DNA of 64,000 bases from Sphingobacteriia bacterium (GTDB lineage: Bacteria; Bacteroidota; Bacteroidia; Chitinophagales; Chitinophagaceae), in contig JAFKLS010000016.1 of NCBI GenBank assembly GCA_017304675.1, forward strand, positions 248,001 to 312,000. The letters are read 5' to 3'. The notes below the pieces were generated by a model that had not been told where the DNA came from, did not search any database, and saw nothing but the letters and a program-made list of their open reading frames with translations. Both the position numbers and the translations under genes were made by a program. Below, piece by piece: positions 44,009-52,760 of this stretch (its first letter is position 1; every line of letters begins with the position of its first letter).

Positions 44009-46573
44009 ATGGCTAATAAACTAAGAAAGAAAACACCTCCGCCTCCGGATCCGGAAGAATTAAATCCGGATAAGGAAGTTGAAGTAACAGTAACCGAAGT
44101 GGTAAAAGATGAGCGTACCACCAAAATTGCAGGTGCAGTTAGTTTATTGGCTTGCCTGTTTCTGTTTATTGCATTTACCAGCTATATTTTTACCTGGCAG
44201 GAAGATCAGGATAAAGTGCACCAGTTTGGTATTAAAATTTTTGCCGTTGATGATGTTAAAGTAAGCAACCTCTTAGGAGTATTGGGTGCCTATATAGCAC
44301 ACACTTTTATTTACAAAGGGTTTGGTATTGCCTCTTTTCTTTTTTGTACTTTCTTTTTTGTATTAGGCATTAATTTATTGTTTGGTAAAAAAATATTCTC
44401 GCTGTACCGCAATATCAGGTATGTATTGGTAGGCCTTTTTTTATTAAGCATGGCTTTCTCTTTTGCCACAACCGATAGCGGGTTCAGTTGGGGTGGTGCT
44501 GTTGGCGAACTAGTAAATCTTTGGTTTGTAAAATGGTTGGGAAGGGTTGGTACCGGAGCCTTTTTATTGATTAGTGTATTTGCCTATATTATCTGGCGTT
44601 TTAACCCAACGTTCAAATGGCCTGAAAAAAAGCCCAAACCTGTTACGGAAAAAGATAATATTGAGGAAGCTTTACCGGTTGATGCCGCTGAAGGGGGTAA
44701 ATTATTTATTGATGAAGATGTAGCAACGGAATCTGTTAACGACAGCATAGGTAATAAACTTAAGAATGATGGAAAGGCAGTAACTGTAATCATGCCTGAA
44801 ACTGCAGAAGAGCCTTTCATGCATTTTGATGTGAATGAGAGGCAAGACTATGAAGAGGCAACCGATTCTGAAATAGAAAGCAACAACGAAGAGCAGGAAG
44901 TGGCAGCAACGGAAAACGAAGCCATAATGGTAAACCCATTGTCCTTGGAAGAACCTAAGATTGCTGTTACAAAACCCCTTATATCGCCGGTTTCTGAAAT
45001 GGAATTGGAAATTAAGGAATCAGTTGAAGAAACAGCAGAAGAGGAGTTAATAACAACCGCACCGGTACTGGAAAAATATGATGCAACATTAGACTTAAGG
45101 GATTACAAATATCCTTCACTCGATTTGCTGGAAAATCATGGCAGCGATAAAATTGTGCACGACCCCAATGAACTGGAAGCAAACAAAAACCAGATCATCG
45201 CCACACTGAAAAATTACGATATACAAATTCAGCGCATTGCTGCTACAGTAGGCCCTACCGTTACATTATATGAAATTGTTCCGGCGCCCGGTGTACGAAT
45301 CAGCAGGATCAAAAACCTGGAAGATGATATAGCATTAAGTCTGGCTGCACTTGGCATTCGCATTATTGCGCCTATTCCTGGCAAAGGAACCATTGGTATA
45401 GAAGTGCCCAATATTCGCAAAACCATTGTGAGCATGAAAACATTGCTTGCAAGCGATAAATTTCAGAACAATAATTTTTCATTACCCATAGCAGTAGGTA
45501 AGAAAATAGATAACGAGAATTTTATCGTTGATCTGGCCAGTATGCCGCACCTGCTAATGGCTGGGGCCACCGGCCAGGGTAAATCGGTTGGTATTAATGC
45601 CGTATTGGTTTCTTTATTGTATAAGAAACACCCTTCGCAGCTAAAATTTGTAATGGTAGACCCTAAAAAGGTAGAGTTAAGCTTATATAGGATGATTGAA
45701 AAGCATTTTTTGGCCAAACTGCCGGGGGAAGAAGAGGCCATTATTACAGATACCAAAAAAGTAGTACATACGCTTAACGCATTATGTATTGAAATGGATA
45801 ACCGGTACGACCTCTTAAAAGAGGCGGGCTGCCGTAATATAAGAGAGTATAACGACAAGTTCGTTTCAAGAAAATTGAACCCCCAGAAAGGGCACCAGTA
45901 TTTGCCGTTCATTGTTTTGGTGGTAGATGAGTTTGCCGATTTGATCATGACGGCAGGCAAAGAAATTGAAATGCCTATTGCCCGTTTAGCGCAACTGGCC
46001 CGTGCAGTAGGTATTCATCTTATTATTGCCACGCAAAGGCCTTCGGTTAATATTATTACAGGAACCATTAAAGCCAACTTTCCGGCACGCATTGCGTTTA
46101 AAGTGTCTTCTAAAATAGACAGCCGTACTATTTTAGATGCAGGAGGAGCCGAACAATTAATTGGTAAAGGAGATATGCTGATTAGTTATAACGGGGAAAT
46201 AACCCGCTTGCAATGTGCTTTTGTTGACACTCCCGAAGTAGATTCAGTAGTAGACTTTATCGGCAAACAAAGAGGTTATCCTGAAGCATTTTTATTGCCG
46301 GAATATATAGATGAGAAAGAACTGGAAGGGAAAGATTTTGATGCAGGGGATAAAGACCCTTTATTTGAAGATGCTGCCCGCCTGATTGTTCAAAACCAGG
46401 TAGGCTCTACCTCGCTTATCCAGCGCAGAATGAAATTAGGTTATAACAGGGCAGGCCGGCTAATGGATCAATTGGAAGCCGCCGGTATCGTGGGACCCAA
46501 TGTTGGCAGTAAAGCCAGGGAAGTTAGGTTTAAAACAGAGGTTGAATTAGAAGAATATTTAAACAGTATTTGA
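44009..46573 (+). CDS. ftsK: DNA translocase FtsK
   Basis: An 854-residue septal DNA pump that clears chromosome DNA and activates XerCD recombination at division. The N-terminus is a short cytoplasmic segment, then four membrane helices (about residues 45-200). A 150-residue acidic linker follows. The motor has LENHGSDKIVHDPNELEANK at its start, Walker A GATGQGKS near residue 520, and Walker B IVLVVDEFADLIM near 638. The gamma DNA-reading domain closes the chain (QRRMKLGYNRAGRLMDQLEA). The length is normal for this phylum. A TAATTTTG (43985-43992) lies upstream. Confidence 0.96.
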   Translation: MANKLRKKTPPPPDPEELNPDKEVEVTVTEVVKDERTTKIAGAVSLLACLFLFIAFTSYIFTWQEDQDKVHQFGIKIFAVDDVKVSNLLGVLGAYIAHTFIYKGFGIASFLFCTFFFVLGINLLFGKKIFSLYRNIRYVLVGLFLLSMAFSFATTDSGFSWGGAVGELVNLWFVKWLGRVGTGAFLLISVFAYIIWRFNPTFKWPEKKPKPVTEKDNIEEALPVDAAEGGKLFIDEDVATESVNDSIGNKLKNDGKAVTVIMPETAEEPFMHFDVNERQDYEEATDSEIESNNEEQEVAATENEAIMVNPLSLEEPKIAVTKPLISPVSEMELEIKESVEETAEEELITTAPVLEKYDATLDLRDYKYPSLDLLENHGSDKIVHDPNELEANKNQIIATLKNYDIQIQRIAATVGPTVTLYEIVPAPGVRISRIKNLEDDIALSLAALGIRIIAPIPGKGTIGIEVPNIRKTIVSMKTLLASDKFQNNNFSLPIAVGKKIDNENFIVDLASMPHLLMAGATGQGKSVGINAVLVSLLYKKHPSQLKFVMVDPKKVELSLYRMIEKHFLAKLPGEEEAIITDTKKVVHTLNALCIEMDNRYDLLKEAGCRNIREYNDKFVSRKLNPQKGHQYLPFIVLVVDEFADLIMTAGKEIEMPIARLAQLARAVGIHLIIATQRPSVNIITGTIKANFPARIAFKVSSKIDSRTILDAGGAEQLIGKGDMLISYNGEITRLQCAFVDTPEVDSVVDFIGKQRGYPEAFLLPEYIDEKELEGKDFDAGDKDPLFEDAARLIVQNQVGSTSLIQRRMKLGYNRAGRLMDQLEAAGIVGPNVGSKAREVRFKTEVELEEYLNSI

Positions 46574-46670
46574 TTGATTTTACCGAATTTATAGCGTATA
46601 CAGCGATCAATTTTGCTTTACTGCTTATCAGAGGCTTCTTCGCTTTATATTTGCAGCCTAAAATTTGTAG

Positions 46671-47303
46671 ATGAAACAGTTATTTGCAGCTATTATCATT
46701 GGTCTTTTCACTTTTACATATTCTCATGCACAAAACGATCCCAATGCCAAAAAAGTACTGGATGCCGTAAGTGCTAAGATGAAAGCTTTTAAAGGGGTTA
46801 CCGCTAATTTTTCGCTCACCTCTTTAACAAGCAAGGGCAAGAACAATGGAGTGAAAAAAGGAAGCTTAAGCTTTAAGGGCCAGAAATATTTATTAAAGCA
46901 AGGCAAAACAGAAATATTGTGCGACGGTATAAAAGTGTACACTTACGATGCTGTAAACAAAACCATTACCATTTCTTCGGTTGATGAAGGAGGCCAAACC
47001 CTAAGCCCGCAAAACCTGCTTTCTAATTTTTACGATAAGGATTTTACGTATAAACTGGTATCATCTGCAGGTAATTTTCATGAAATTGAATTGATACCTG
47101 TTGATAAAAGAAAGAATTTTCAGAATGTACACGTGTTTGTAGATAAAGGAAAAACAATTATCACCAAAGCCAAGATCATTGATAAAAGCGGGAATATTGT
47201 AGAGTTTGAATTGAGTAATCTGAATACTACTGCTCAGGTTGCAGATGCTTTTTTTGTTTACGACAGAAATAAGTATCCAAAAGATGTAGAGATATTAGAT
47301 TAG
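46671..47303 (+). CDS. lolA: LolA-like outer-membrane lipoprotein carrier
   Basis: A 210-residue periplasmic protein with a signal peptide (MKQLFAAIIIGLFTFTYSHAQ). LolA features: KMKAFKGVTANFSLTS near residue 37, GSLSFKGQKYLLKQGKTEIL, and YDKDFTYKLVS with the concave beta-sheet that holds lipoprotein acyl chains. LolA moves lipoproteins from the LolCDE complex to the outer membrane. It follows ftsK by 97 bases, an arrangement common in this phylum. A TATATTTG box (46646-46653) upstream suggests its own promoter. Confidence 0.88.
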   Translation: MKQLFAAIIIGLFTFTYSHAQNDPNAKKVLDAVSAKMKAFKGVTANFSLTSLTSKGKNNGVKKGSLSFKGQKYLLKQGKTEILCDGIKVYTYDAVNKTITISSVDEGGQTLSPQNLLSNFYDKDFTYKLVSSAGNFHEIELIPVDKRKNFQNVHVFVDKGKTIITKAKIIDKSGNIVEFELSNLNTTAQVADAFFVYDRNKYPKDVEILD

Positions 47304-47325
47304 GATTTATATACTTTATTTTTTT

Positions 47326-47360
47326 AAAGCCTTTACAAATTGTAGAGGCTTTTGTATTTA
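47326..47360 (+). terminator. Terminator after lolA
   Basis: A stem of about 11-12 pairs from AAAGCCTTTACAA and TTGTAGAGGCTTT (one G-U pair), followed by TTGTATTT. It lies 22 bases beyond the lolA stop. The centre TACAAATTGTA is itself near-palindromic. Confidence 0.65.
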
Positions 47361-47417
47361 AAAATATTATGCACTGCAAAATAAAAGTGAGATACTAACA
47401 ATTAGTAACTTCAAATC

Positions 47418-48566
47418 ATGAAAAAAATATTTTTATTAATAGCAATCGTTATCACAACAGTTGCCAATGCTCAATATAATATTCGGTTAGTGGTTACTTC
47501 TATAGCAACAAAACAAAACGAGGATATTTATGTAGCGGGCAGTTTTAATAATTGGAACCCCCAGGATGAAAATTATAAATTAAAACCTTTTGGCGGCAAT
47601 AGGAAAGGGGTTATAATAAAAGACCTCCCTTCAGGAAATTTTGCTTTTAAATTTACGAGAGGGAGTTTTGAAAAAGTTGAATGCACCGCCGATGGAAGGG
47701 ATATTGCAGATAGAACTATAGATGTGAATGGAGATGCGGTATTGGAATATTCCATAGCAGGTTGGAGAGACGATTATCCGCAAAAACCTAAAAGATTTAC
47801 AGCCTTACCACAAGTTCGGTTGCTTGATACGGCATTTAATATGCCTCAATTAAACAGGAAAAGAAGAATATGGATATACCTGCCTAAAAATTATGCCGCC
47901 TCTTCTAAATCGTATCCTGTGCTGTATATGCAAGACGGGCAAAACCTTTTTAATGAACAAACTGCCGCTTTTGGCGAATGGGGCGTTGATGAATGTTTAG
48001 ATACACTGCAAAAGCAACCCGGTAAAGAATGTATTGTAGTGGGAATAGATAATGGAGGAGATAAAAGAATGAATGAATATGCTCCGTATAGTTTTACAAT
48101 GGGTAATCAGAATATTGTTGCGGAAGGCAAACAGTATGTAGATTTTTTGGTACAAACGCTAAAGCCTTATATAGATGCAAAATTTAAAACGATGAAAGGG
48201 AAAGAATACACTTACATTGCGGGTAGCAGTATGGGTGGCCTGATTAGTTTATACGCAGTATTGCAGTATCCGCAGGTATTTGGTGCGGCAGGTATTTTCT
48301 CCCCTTCTTTGTGGACGAGCAACCAGGTGTTTATTGATGCAGATAAATTTAATGCTACCGATATGCATCGCTTTTATCTGTACGGTGGCGGTAAAGAAAA
48401 TTCGGCAACTATTAATATGGTGAACGATGTTAATAAATTGGAAGCGATTTTAAAGAAAAAAGCTGCGTACCAGATAAGAACATCTATCGCTCCGCTGGGC
48501 GAACATAATGAGCAAAACTGGCGCCGGGAATTTGCCCTTTTTTATAAATGGCTGATAACAAATTAA
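47418..48566 (+). CDS. Secreted esterase with N-terminal CBM48-like domain
   Basis: A 382-residue protein with a signal peptide (MKKIFLLIAIVITTVANAQ). Residues about 20-110 form a CBM48/E-set-like domain (EDIYVAGSFNNWNPQDENYKL). The rest is an esterase of the EstD/Fes/IroE type: IWIYLPKNYAASSKSYPVLY, MQDGQNLFNE, and the nucleophile elbow GSSMGG with Ser271. The catalytic His is near the end (APLGEHNEQNWRREF). Relatives cleave siderophore or acyl-sugar esters; the substrate here cannot be told. It is convergent with the AlkD-like gene, with overlapping stops. Confidence 0.88.
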   Translation: MKKIFLLIAIVITTVANAQYNIRLVVTSIATKQNEDIYVAGSFNNWNPQDENYKLKPFGGNRKGVIIKDLPSGNFAFKFTRGSFEKVECTADGRDIADRTIDVNGDAVLEYSIAGWRDDYPQKPKRFTALPQVRLLDTAFNMPQLNRKRRIWIYLPKNYAASSKSYPVLYMQDGQNLFNEQTAAFGEWGVDECLDTLQKQPGKECIVVGIDNGGDKRMNEYAPYSFTMGNQNIVAEGKQYVDFLVQTLKPYIDAKFKTMKGKEYTYIAGSSMGGLISLYAVLQYPQVFGAAGIFSPSLWTSNQVFIDADKFNATDMHRFYLYGGGKENSATINMVNDVNKLEAILKKKAAYQIRTSIAPLGEHNEQNWRREFALFYKWLITN

Positions 48567-49231
48567 CGGTGGTGCTTTAATGCTTCTCTTTTACTTAGTG
48601 CAGGCAATTCGTTTGTTGCAACAAAATCTTTTACCCATGCAGTGTTGGTTTTAGCATACTCCCGCAAAGCCCATCCAATGGCTTTTTGTACAAAAAACTC
48701 CTTAGAACCTTTAACATGAAGAATATTTGCAGCCAGCAGTTGGGTGTCTGTATCTTTTTTAAAAGACTTTTGAAACATGATACTGCTTCTCTGTAACCAT
48801 ATATTGTGAGAATGGTTCCATTTTCGGGTAACAGGTATAATATGTTCAGGAAATTTTGTAAAAAAAATGCCCAGGCATTCGCTACCCACATGGTCTACAG
48901 TATCCCACCAACTTTTATGAAGAATGCAATACTCTAAAACATCAATTAAAGAGGCAGTCCATTGCTTCTTATAAAATGCAATAAGCTCAATTGCTGCATA
49001 CTGAAATTCTCTTTGATTTTTGTTAAAACATTCCGTAACGATCTGCTGTATATCTGTAGCAAAATTTATTTGATGTTGTTTAAAATAAGCTTTTGCGAGG
49101 CTTCTTCTCACAGGTGTTTGTATACCCAAAAAATCGAACTGATTTTTCATATAGCTTTTCATCCACCCGGCATTTTCTTTATTACCGGCTTCTTCCAACA
49201 CTTTTTCTAATCCTTTTACAAACTGATGCAT
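48563..49231 (-). CDS. DNA alkylation repair protein (AlkD-like)
   Basis: A 222-residue all-helical HEAT-repeat protein of the AlkD family. These enzymes remove positively charged alkylated bases without flipping them out. Family marks: FLGIQTPVRRSLAKAYFKQH near residue 34, REFQYAAIELIAFYKKQW, SWWDTVDHVGSECLG (the W-W-D-x-V-D motif) and FVQKAIGWALREYAKTN with the helix ending before KREALKHHR. It is six bases downstream of rnz on the same strand, so the two are likely co-transcribed. Its stop overlaps the esterase stop. Confidence 0.92.
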   Translation of the reverse strand: MHQFVKGLEKVLEEAGNKENAGWMKSYMKNQFDFLGIQTPVRRSLAKAYFKQHQINFATDIQQIVTECFNKNQREFQYAAIELIAFYKKQWTASLIDVLEYCILHKSWWDTVDHVGSECLGIFFTKFPEHIIPVTRKWNHSHNIWLQRSSIMFQKSFKKDTDTQLLAANILHVKGSKEFFVQKAIGWALREYAKTNTAWVKDFVATNELPALSKREALKHHR

Positions 49232-49237
49232 TGGTAT

Positions 49238-50137
49238 TTATATTTTATAGCATACACCTTCCAGTGCCAGTTCGGTATTCTCAAATACGGTTTTGGCTTC
49301 TTCTTCAAAAATATTTAAGGAGTCGTATTTACTGCTAAAATGCCCGATTAATAATTTTCCAACACATGCTTTCTGGGCAATACTGGCCGCCTGTGTTGTT
49401 GTTGAATGAAACCTTGCTTTTGCTCTTTCTTCCAGGTCTTTCAGGTAAGTGGTTTCGTGGTATAATACAGTAACGTTTTTCACTTTATCAACCAACGCTT
49501 CATCATAAAGAGTATCTGCACTGTATGCATAGCTTTTAGGCGTGGTATTGGCAATGGTTACCCATTCGTTCAGAATAATGTTGCCATTTTTATCTTCATA
49601 ATCATCACCATTTTTCAATCGTTCATAGAAAACAGATGGTATGGCATATTGCTGAATTTTATCTTTATCAATCTTTCTTGGTTGTTTTTTCTCTCTTACA
49701 ATAAATCCCCAGCACTCAATCCTGTGCTGCACGGGGAAGGCCTCTACCGAGAATTTTTTTTCATTTAAGATGATCCCTTCTTTTAAAGGATTAAATGTTA
49801 GCATGAACGGAAGGGCTGTATCGGCCACTTTCAGTTGAAGTTGAATAATGGCCTCTAATTCTTTTGGTGCATGAATGGTGAGCGGTGTTTCCCTGCCCAG
49901 TAAACCCATGCTGGTAATAAGCCCTATTAAGCCGAAATAATGATCTCCATGTAAATGAGAAATGAATATATGATTGATCTTGCTTCTGCGAATTTTATAT
50001 TGCGACATTTGTATTTGGGTGCCTTCTCCGCAATCGATAAGCAATAATTGTTCATTCAATCCAACAACTTGTGCAGTTGGGTGCCGGTTATAAGCCGGTA
50101 AAGCTGAATTATTTCCCAATATGGTTACAGAAAACAT
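49238..50137 (-). CDS. rnz: Ribonuclease Z
   Basis: A 299-residue metallo-beta-lactamase-fold endonuclease that trims tRNA 3' trailers. The core motif is FISHLHGDHYFGLIGL (H-x-H-x-D-H) near residue 60. NNSALPAYNRHPTAQVV opens the chain, SADTLYDE and LYHETTYLKDLEERAKARFHST hold further metal ligands, and LLIGHFSSKYD is the last His motif. Two tRNAs without encoded CCA lie just upstream on the same strand. Such tRNAs are the expected substrates, and the products go to the CCA-adding enzyme. Confidence 0.95.
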   Translation of the reverse strand: MFSVTILGNNSALPAYNRHPTAQVVGLNEQLLLIDCGEGTQIQMSQYKIRRSKINHIFISHLHGDHYFGLIGLITSMGLLGRETPLTIHAPKELEAIIQLQLKVADTALPFMLTFNPLKEGIILNEKKFSVEAFPVQHRIECWGFIVREKKQPRKIDKDKIQQYAIPSVFYERLKNGDDYEDKNGNIILNEWVTIANTTPKSYAYSADTLYDEALVDKVKNVTVLYHETTYLKDLEERAKARFHSTTTQAASIAQKACVGKLLIGHFSSKYDSLNIFEEEAKTVFENTELALEGVCYKI

Positions 50138-50212
50138 GCAGTAGATAAATGTACTTGGGTTAGTATACTGGTTTAATTAAAGTTAAGGATAAGTTCTGCT
50201 GCAAAAAAGACA

Positions 50213-50240
50213 TAAAAAAAGCTGAGTAAAACCCAGCTTG
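50213..50240 (-). terminator. Rho-independent terminator after the tRNAs
   Basis: On the minus strand AAGCTGGGT and ACTCAGCTT form a 9-bp stem with one mismatch and a three-T loop, followed by a run of T (50214-50220). It lies just after tRNA-Leu, ends the tRNA transcript and separates it from rnz. Confidence 0.85.
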
Positions 50241-50249
50241 AATTTTTTG

Positions 50250-50335
50250 TGCCCCGGAACGGACTTGAACCGTTACGACCGTTGCGGGTCACAGGATTTT
50301 AAGTCCTGCGTGTCTACCAATTCCACCACCGGGGC
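50250..50335 (-). tRNA. tRNA-Leu (anticodon TAA)
   Basis: An 86-base class II tRNA. The acceptor arms GCCCCGG and CCGGGGC pair perfectly, with A as discriminator. The D-arm contains TGGTAGACACG, the anticodon stem CAGGA/TCCTG surrounds the loop CTTAAAA with anticodon TAA, and the T-arm contains GGTTCAAGTCC. A long variable arm is present, as expected for Leu. CCA is not encoded. It reads UUA and, by wobble, UUG codons. Confidence 0.97.
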
Positions 50336-50357
50336 CGCCATCTTAATAAAAGAAAAG

Positions 50358-50430
50358 AGCGGAAGACCGGGCTCGAACCGGCCACCCCAACCTTGGCAAG
50401 GTTGTGCTCTACCAAATGAGCTACTTCCGC
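50358..50430 (-). tRNA. tRNA-Gly (anticodon GCC)
   Basis: A 73-base tRNA. The acceptor stem is GCGGAAG/CTTCCGC, the anticodon stem CAACC/GGTTG surrounds TTGCCAA with anticodon GCC, and the T-arm is GGTTCGAGCCC-like. The discriminator is T and CCA is not encoded. It lies 22 bases upstream of tRNA-Leu, in the same transcript. Confidence 0.97.
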
Positions 50431-50468
50431 TTGTTGTATAAGAACTTTAGTTGTTTGATTTGGGAGTG

Positions 50469-50498
50469 CAAATTTAGGCATCTAAAGTTCTCTGCAAA
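50469..50498 (-). promoter_or_regulatory. Predicted promoter of the tRNA-Gly/tRNA-Leu operon
   Basis: On the minus strand TTTG (50498-50495), 18 bases, then TAAATTTG (50476-50469), a full match to the Bacteroidota -33/-7 consensus. It lies about 40 bases before the mature tRNA-Gly 5' end, which suits a short leader removed by RNase P. Confidence 0.6.
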
Positions 50499-50514
50499 AT
50501 TTTTTTATTATTTT

Positions 50515-50721
50515 TTATTTATAATCAGGAACATACTTACTGCTTCCCTGTATCTGAACATCCGGCTTGCCCGGGTAACGTTGTTGATATAATCTAAAGC
50601 AGCCGCCAAGTAAAAAGGCAATAACCACAAATACTTGTAAGTAAAATAAAAATCTTGATGAGTTCACCCAATTTTTGGTGAAATCTTTTTCAGTAGTTTC
50701 TGCTATTTCGTTATGTGCCAT
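50515..50721 (-). CDS. Small single-pass membrane protein
   Basis: A 68-residue protein with one membrane helix (about residues 24-43, FLFYLQVFVVIAFLLGGCF), an acidic/polar N-terminus (MAHNEIAETTEKDFTKNWVN) and a basic, proline-containing C-terminal tail (RLYQQRYPGKPDVQIQG). I do not recognise it. It lies between the tRNA promoter and the glycosyltransferase, 40 bases downstream of the latter on the same strand. It may be an accessory of that enzyme, but nothing in the sequence shows it. Confidence 0.6.
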   Translation of the reverse strand: MAHNEIAETTEKDFTKNWVNSSRFLFYLQVFVVIAFLLGGCFRLYQQRYPGKPDVQIQGSSKYVPDYK

Positions 50722-50761
50722 AAATTTCTATTGCTGCGCAAAAATAAGCTTCTCTATTAAA

Positions 50762-51790
50762 TTATGCATGCTTCTTTTCAACAATTTCAGAAAACTTTGT
50801 TTTACCCAATATAAAATGATCCCAAACAATTTTATTGGCATAAACCCCTTGTAAGGATTGTAGAGGTACACGCTTGTTGGACGGAACGATTTGAAATGTA
50901 ACAACCCTCAGCATTACCGAAAGGTGCGCTTTGAAAATGGCAGTGAAAAAATAAATATCACCGCCTAGGAGACCTTTCCATGCAGAAATAGCATCTAATA
51001 AAAAACGAAAAGGCAACTTCCAGGCTTTTTCTTTTAAAGGAAGATTCTTGCACAACATTAATAAGTTGTTCCTGAAATTAAGAAAAACTTTACGGCCACC
51101 TCTTGGCAAGGTGCCGGCACCCACATGATACACTACAGAAGTAGGGCAAACAAATACACAATAGCCTGATAATTGCATGCGCCAGCATAAGTCTATTTCT
51201 TCCTGGTGAGCAAAGAAACTTGCATCAAAGCCCTCCATTTTGTGGAATACATTAGAACGAATAAGTAAGGCTGCGCCACTGGCCCAGAAAACAAGTTGTT
51301 CTGAATTATACTGGCCATTATCTGTTTCCAGTTCATCAAAAATACGGCCTCGTGAAAACGGATAGCCTAAACTATCTATATACCCGCCACTGGCACCTGC
51401 ATATTCAAACTGTTGTTTATGATGGTAAGAAAGCAGTTTGGGTTGGCAGGCTCCAAAGTTTTTATTGCCTTCCAGCAAATCAACCATGGGCTCTATCCAG
51501 CCTGCAGTTACTTCTACATCTGAATTGAGTAACAGGTAATAGTCTGCCGCAATAAACTGCAGCGCCCAGTTATACCCTCCGGCAAAGCCTAGGTTTTTTT
51601 CATTAACCATTACTTCAACCTGCGGGTAATATTCTTTTAAAAATTGAACCGAATTGTCTGTTGATGCATTATCGGCAACAATGATTTTTTTATTGAGATA
51701 CGTTGAAGCAACAACGGATGGAAGAAATTTCTCTAAATAATTTTTCCCGTTATAATTTAAAATAACAATGGCAACTGAAGGCTGTATCAA
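50762..51790 (-). CDS. Glycosyltransferase family 2
   Basis: A 342-residue GT-A enzyme of family 2. It opens SVAIVILNYNGKNYLEKFLP, continues KKIIVADNASTDNSVQFLKE (D-N-A-S-T-D) and NEKNLGFAGGYNWAL, and has the metal-binding LLLNSDVEVTAGWI near residue 92. FDASFFAHQEEIDLCWRMQL (E-E-x-D-x-x-x-R) completes the rhamnosyltransferase-type pattern. The start codon appears to be TTG at 51790; there is no ATG just upstream in frame. It acts at the membrane on surface polysaccharide or glycolipid; donor and acceptor are unknown. Confidence 0.9.
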   Translation of the reverse strand: MIQPSVAIVILNYNGKNYLEKFLPSVVASTYLNKKIIVADNASTDNSVQFLKEYYPQVEVMVNEKNLGFAGGYNWALQFIAADYYLLLNSDVEVTAGWIEPMVDLLEGNKNFGACQPKLLSYHHKQQFEYAGASGGYIDSLGYPFSRGRIFDELETDNGQYNSEQLVFWASGAALLIRSNVFHKMEGFDASFFAHQEEIDLCWRMQLSGYCVFVCPTSVVYHVGAGTLPRGGRKVFLNFRNNLLMLCKNLPLKEKAWKLPFRFLLDAISAWKGLLGGDIYFFTAIFKAHLSVMLRVVTFQIVPSNKRVPLQSLQGVYANKIVWDHFILGKTKFSEIVEKKHA

Positions 51791-51830
51791 GAAAATGGTT
51801 TGTTTGCGAAAATAGGCGTTTGGTGGTTTA

Positions 51831-52661
51831 TTATTGCAGGTAAATATACTCTACCCGGCCAACAAGTTCTTTCTGCTTATTATAGCATAGTTCAGATTGC
51901 TTTAAGCCATTGGGATTATAGCGGTACTGCCATACCATATAATTACTGCTGTTAGCAGGTATTTGTGTCATTTGTGTTAGGTTGCCTGTATCATTATATT
52001 CAAAAGTAAAATCGGGTAAAAGCCTTTTTGCTCTCTGGTTAAATCTTACTACGTCTGTTAATTTGTTCTGATCATTATAATAGTAATAATAAACTTCCAA
52101 TTCTTTTCCTTTATACTTCCAATGTTCTTCTGCAATGTTATTTTTATCGTCTTTAACCAATTCAATAATGGTGGTATCTGCACCGTTTTTTATTTTGTAC
52201 ATAATGGAAGGCCTATCGTTAGTATATACCCATATGTGTTTTTCTGAGGCCTGGTATTTATAAGCGGTGTCTGTTGTTACAGATGCAATGCTCAGTAATC
52301 TCCCTTTTTCGTCGTACTCGTATTTGCTTTTAATAGAAATGCCTTTGTTGGTTTCTTGGGTAGCCGCTACCCGGTTGTTTTTATAGGTGGTAATAAGTGT
52401 GGAAGCATTCCCTGCAATGGTAGAAGAAGTAGTGGTCATTGTATTCCAGTTATCATCAAAAGCCTGTTCTAAAGCAAATCCCTCGCTGGATTGGTTATCA
52501 GCGTTAAAATTTTTGACAGATATTTTTTTTACTTTCTGATATTTTAGTAAAGTATATAGTTTGTTACTCTGTTCATTGGCCAATATATCATTAAAGTAAA
52601 ATTGCCCTTTACTCTCATAGCCTAAAAAAACAAGCATCAATAAACAGGTAACGGTTTTCAT
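51831..52661 (-). CDS. Secreted hypothetical protein with YD-like repeats
   Basis: A 276-residue exported protein. The ATG at 52661 opens on a signal peptide (KTVTCLLMLVFLGYESKGQ); an in-frame ATG at 52691 adds ten residues. After residue about 100 the sequence has a loose YD/RHS-like pattern: KYEYDEKGRLLSIAS, then YYYYNDQNKLTDVVRFN, FEYNDTGNLTQMTQIP and YRYNPNGLKQSELCYN. Such repeats form beta-sheets in secreted proteins. No toxin domain or cleavage site is seen. Not recognised beyond that; 40 bases upstream of the glycosyltransferase gene. Confidence 0.65.
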   Translation of the reverse strand: MKTVTCLLMLVFLGYESKGQFYFNDILANEQSNKLYTLLKYQKVKKISVKNFNADNQSSEGFALEQAFDDNWNTMTTTSSTIAGNASTLITTYKNNRVAATQETNKGISIKSKYEYDEKGRLLSIASVTTDTAYKYQASEKHIWVYTNDRPSIMYKIKNGADTTIIELVKDDKNNIAEEHWKYKGKELEVYYYYYNDQNKLTDVVRFNQRAKRLLPDFTFEYNDTGNLTQMTQIPANSSNYMVWQYRYNPNGLKQSELCYNKQKELVGRVEYIYLQ

Positions 52662-52760
52662 TATTTTAGTTTTAAACATAAGGTTATTCACAACGGCAAA
52701 ACTAATTCTTTTGGCTGCCGCAACTTGCGTAAGGTTATGTATTTTTAGTCAAATATTAAC

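Noticed and set aside
45463..45960. 165-residue open frame on the minus strand
   Set aside because: It lies wholly within ftsK, antisense to the conserved motor domain, and shows no family motif.
51831..52661. An RHS/polymorphic toxin
   Set aside because: The YD-like pattern is weak and short, and no self-cleavage or toxin domain follows.
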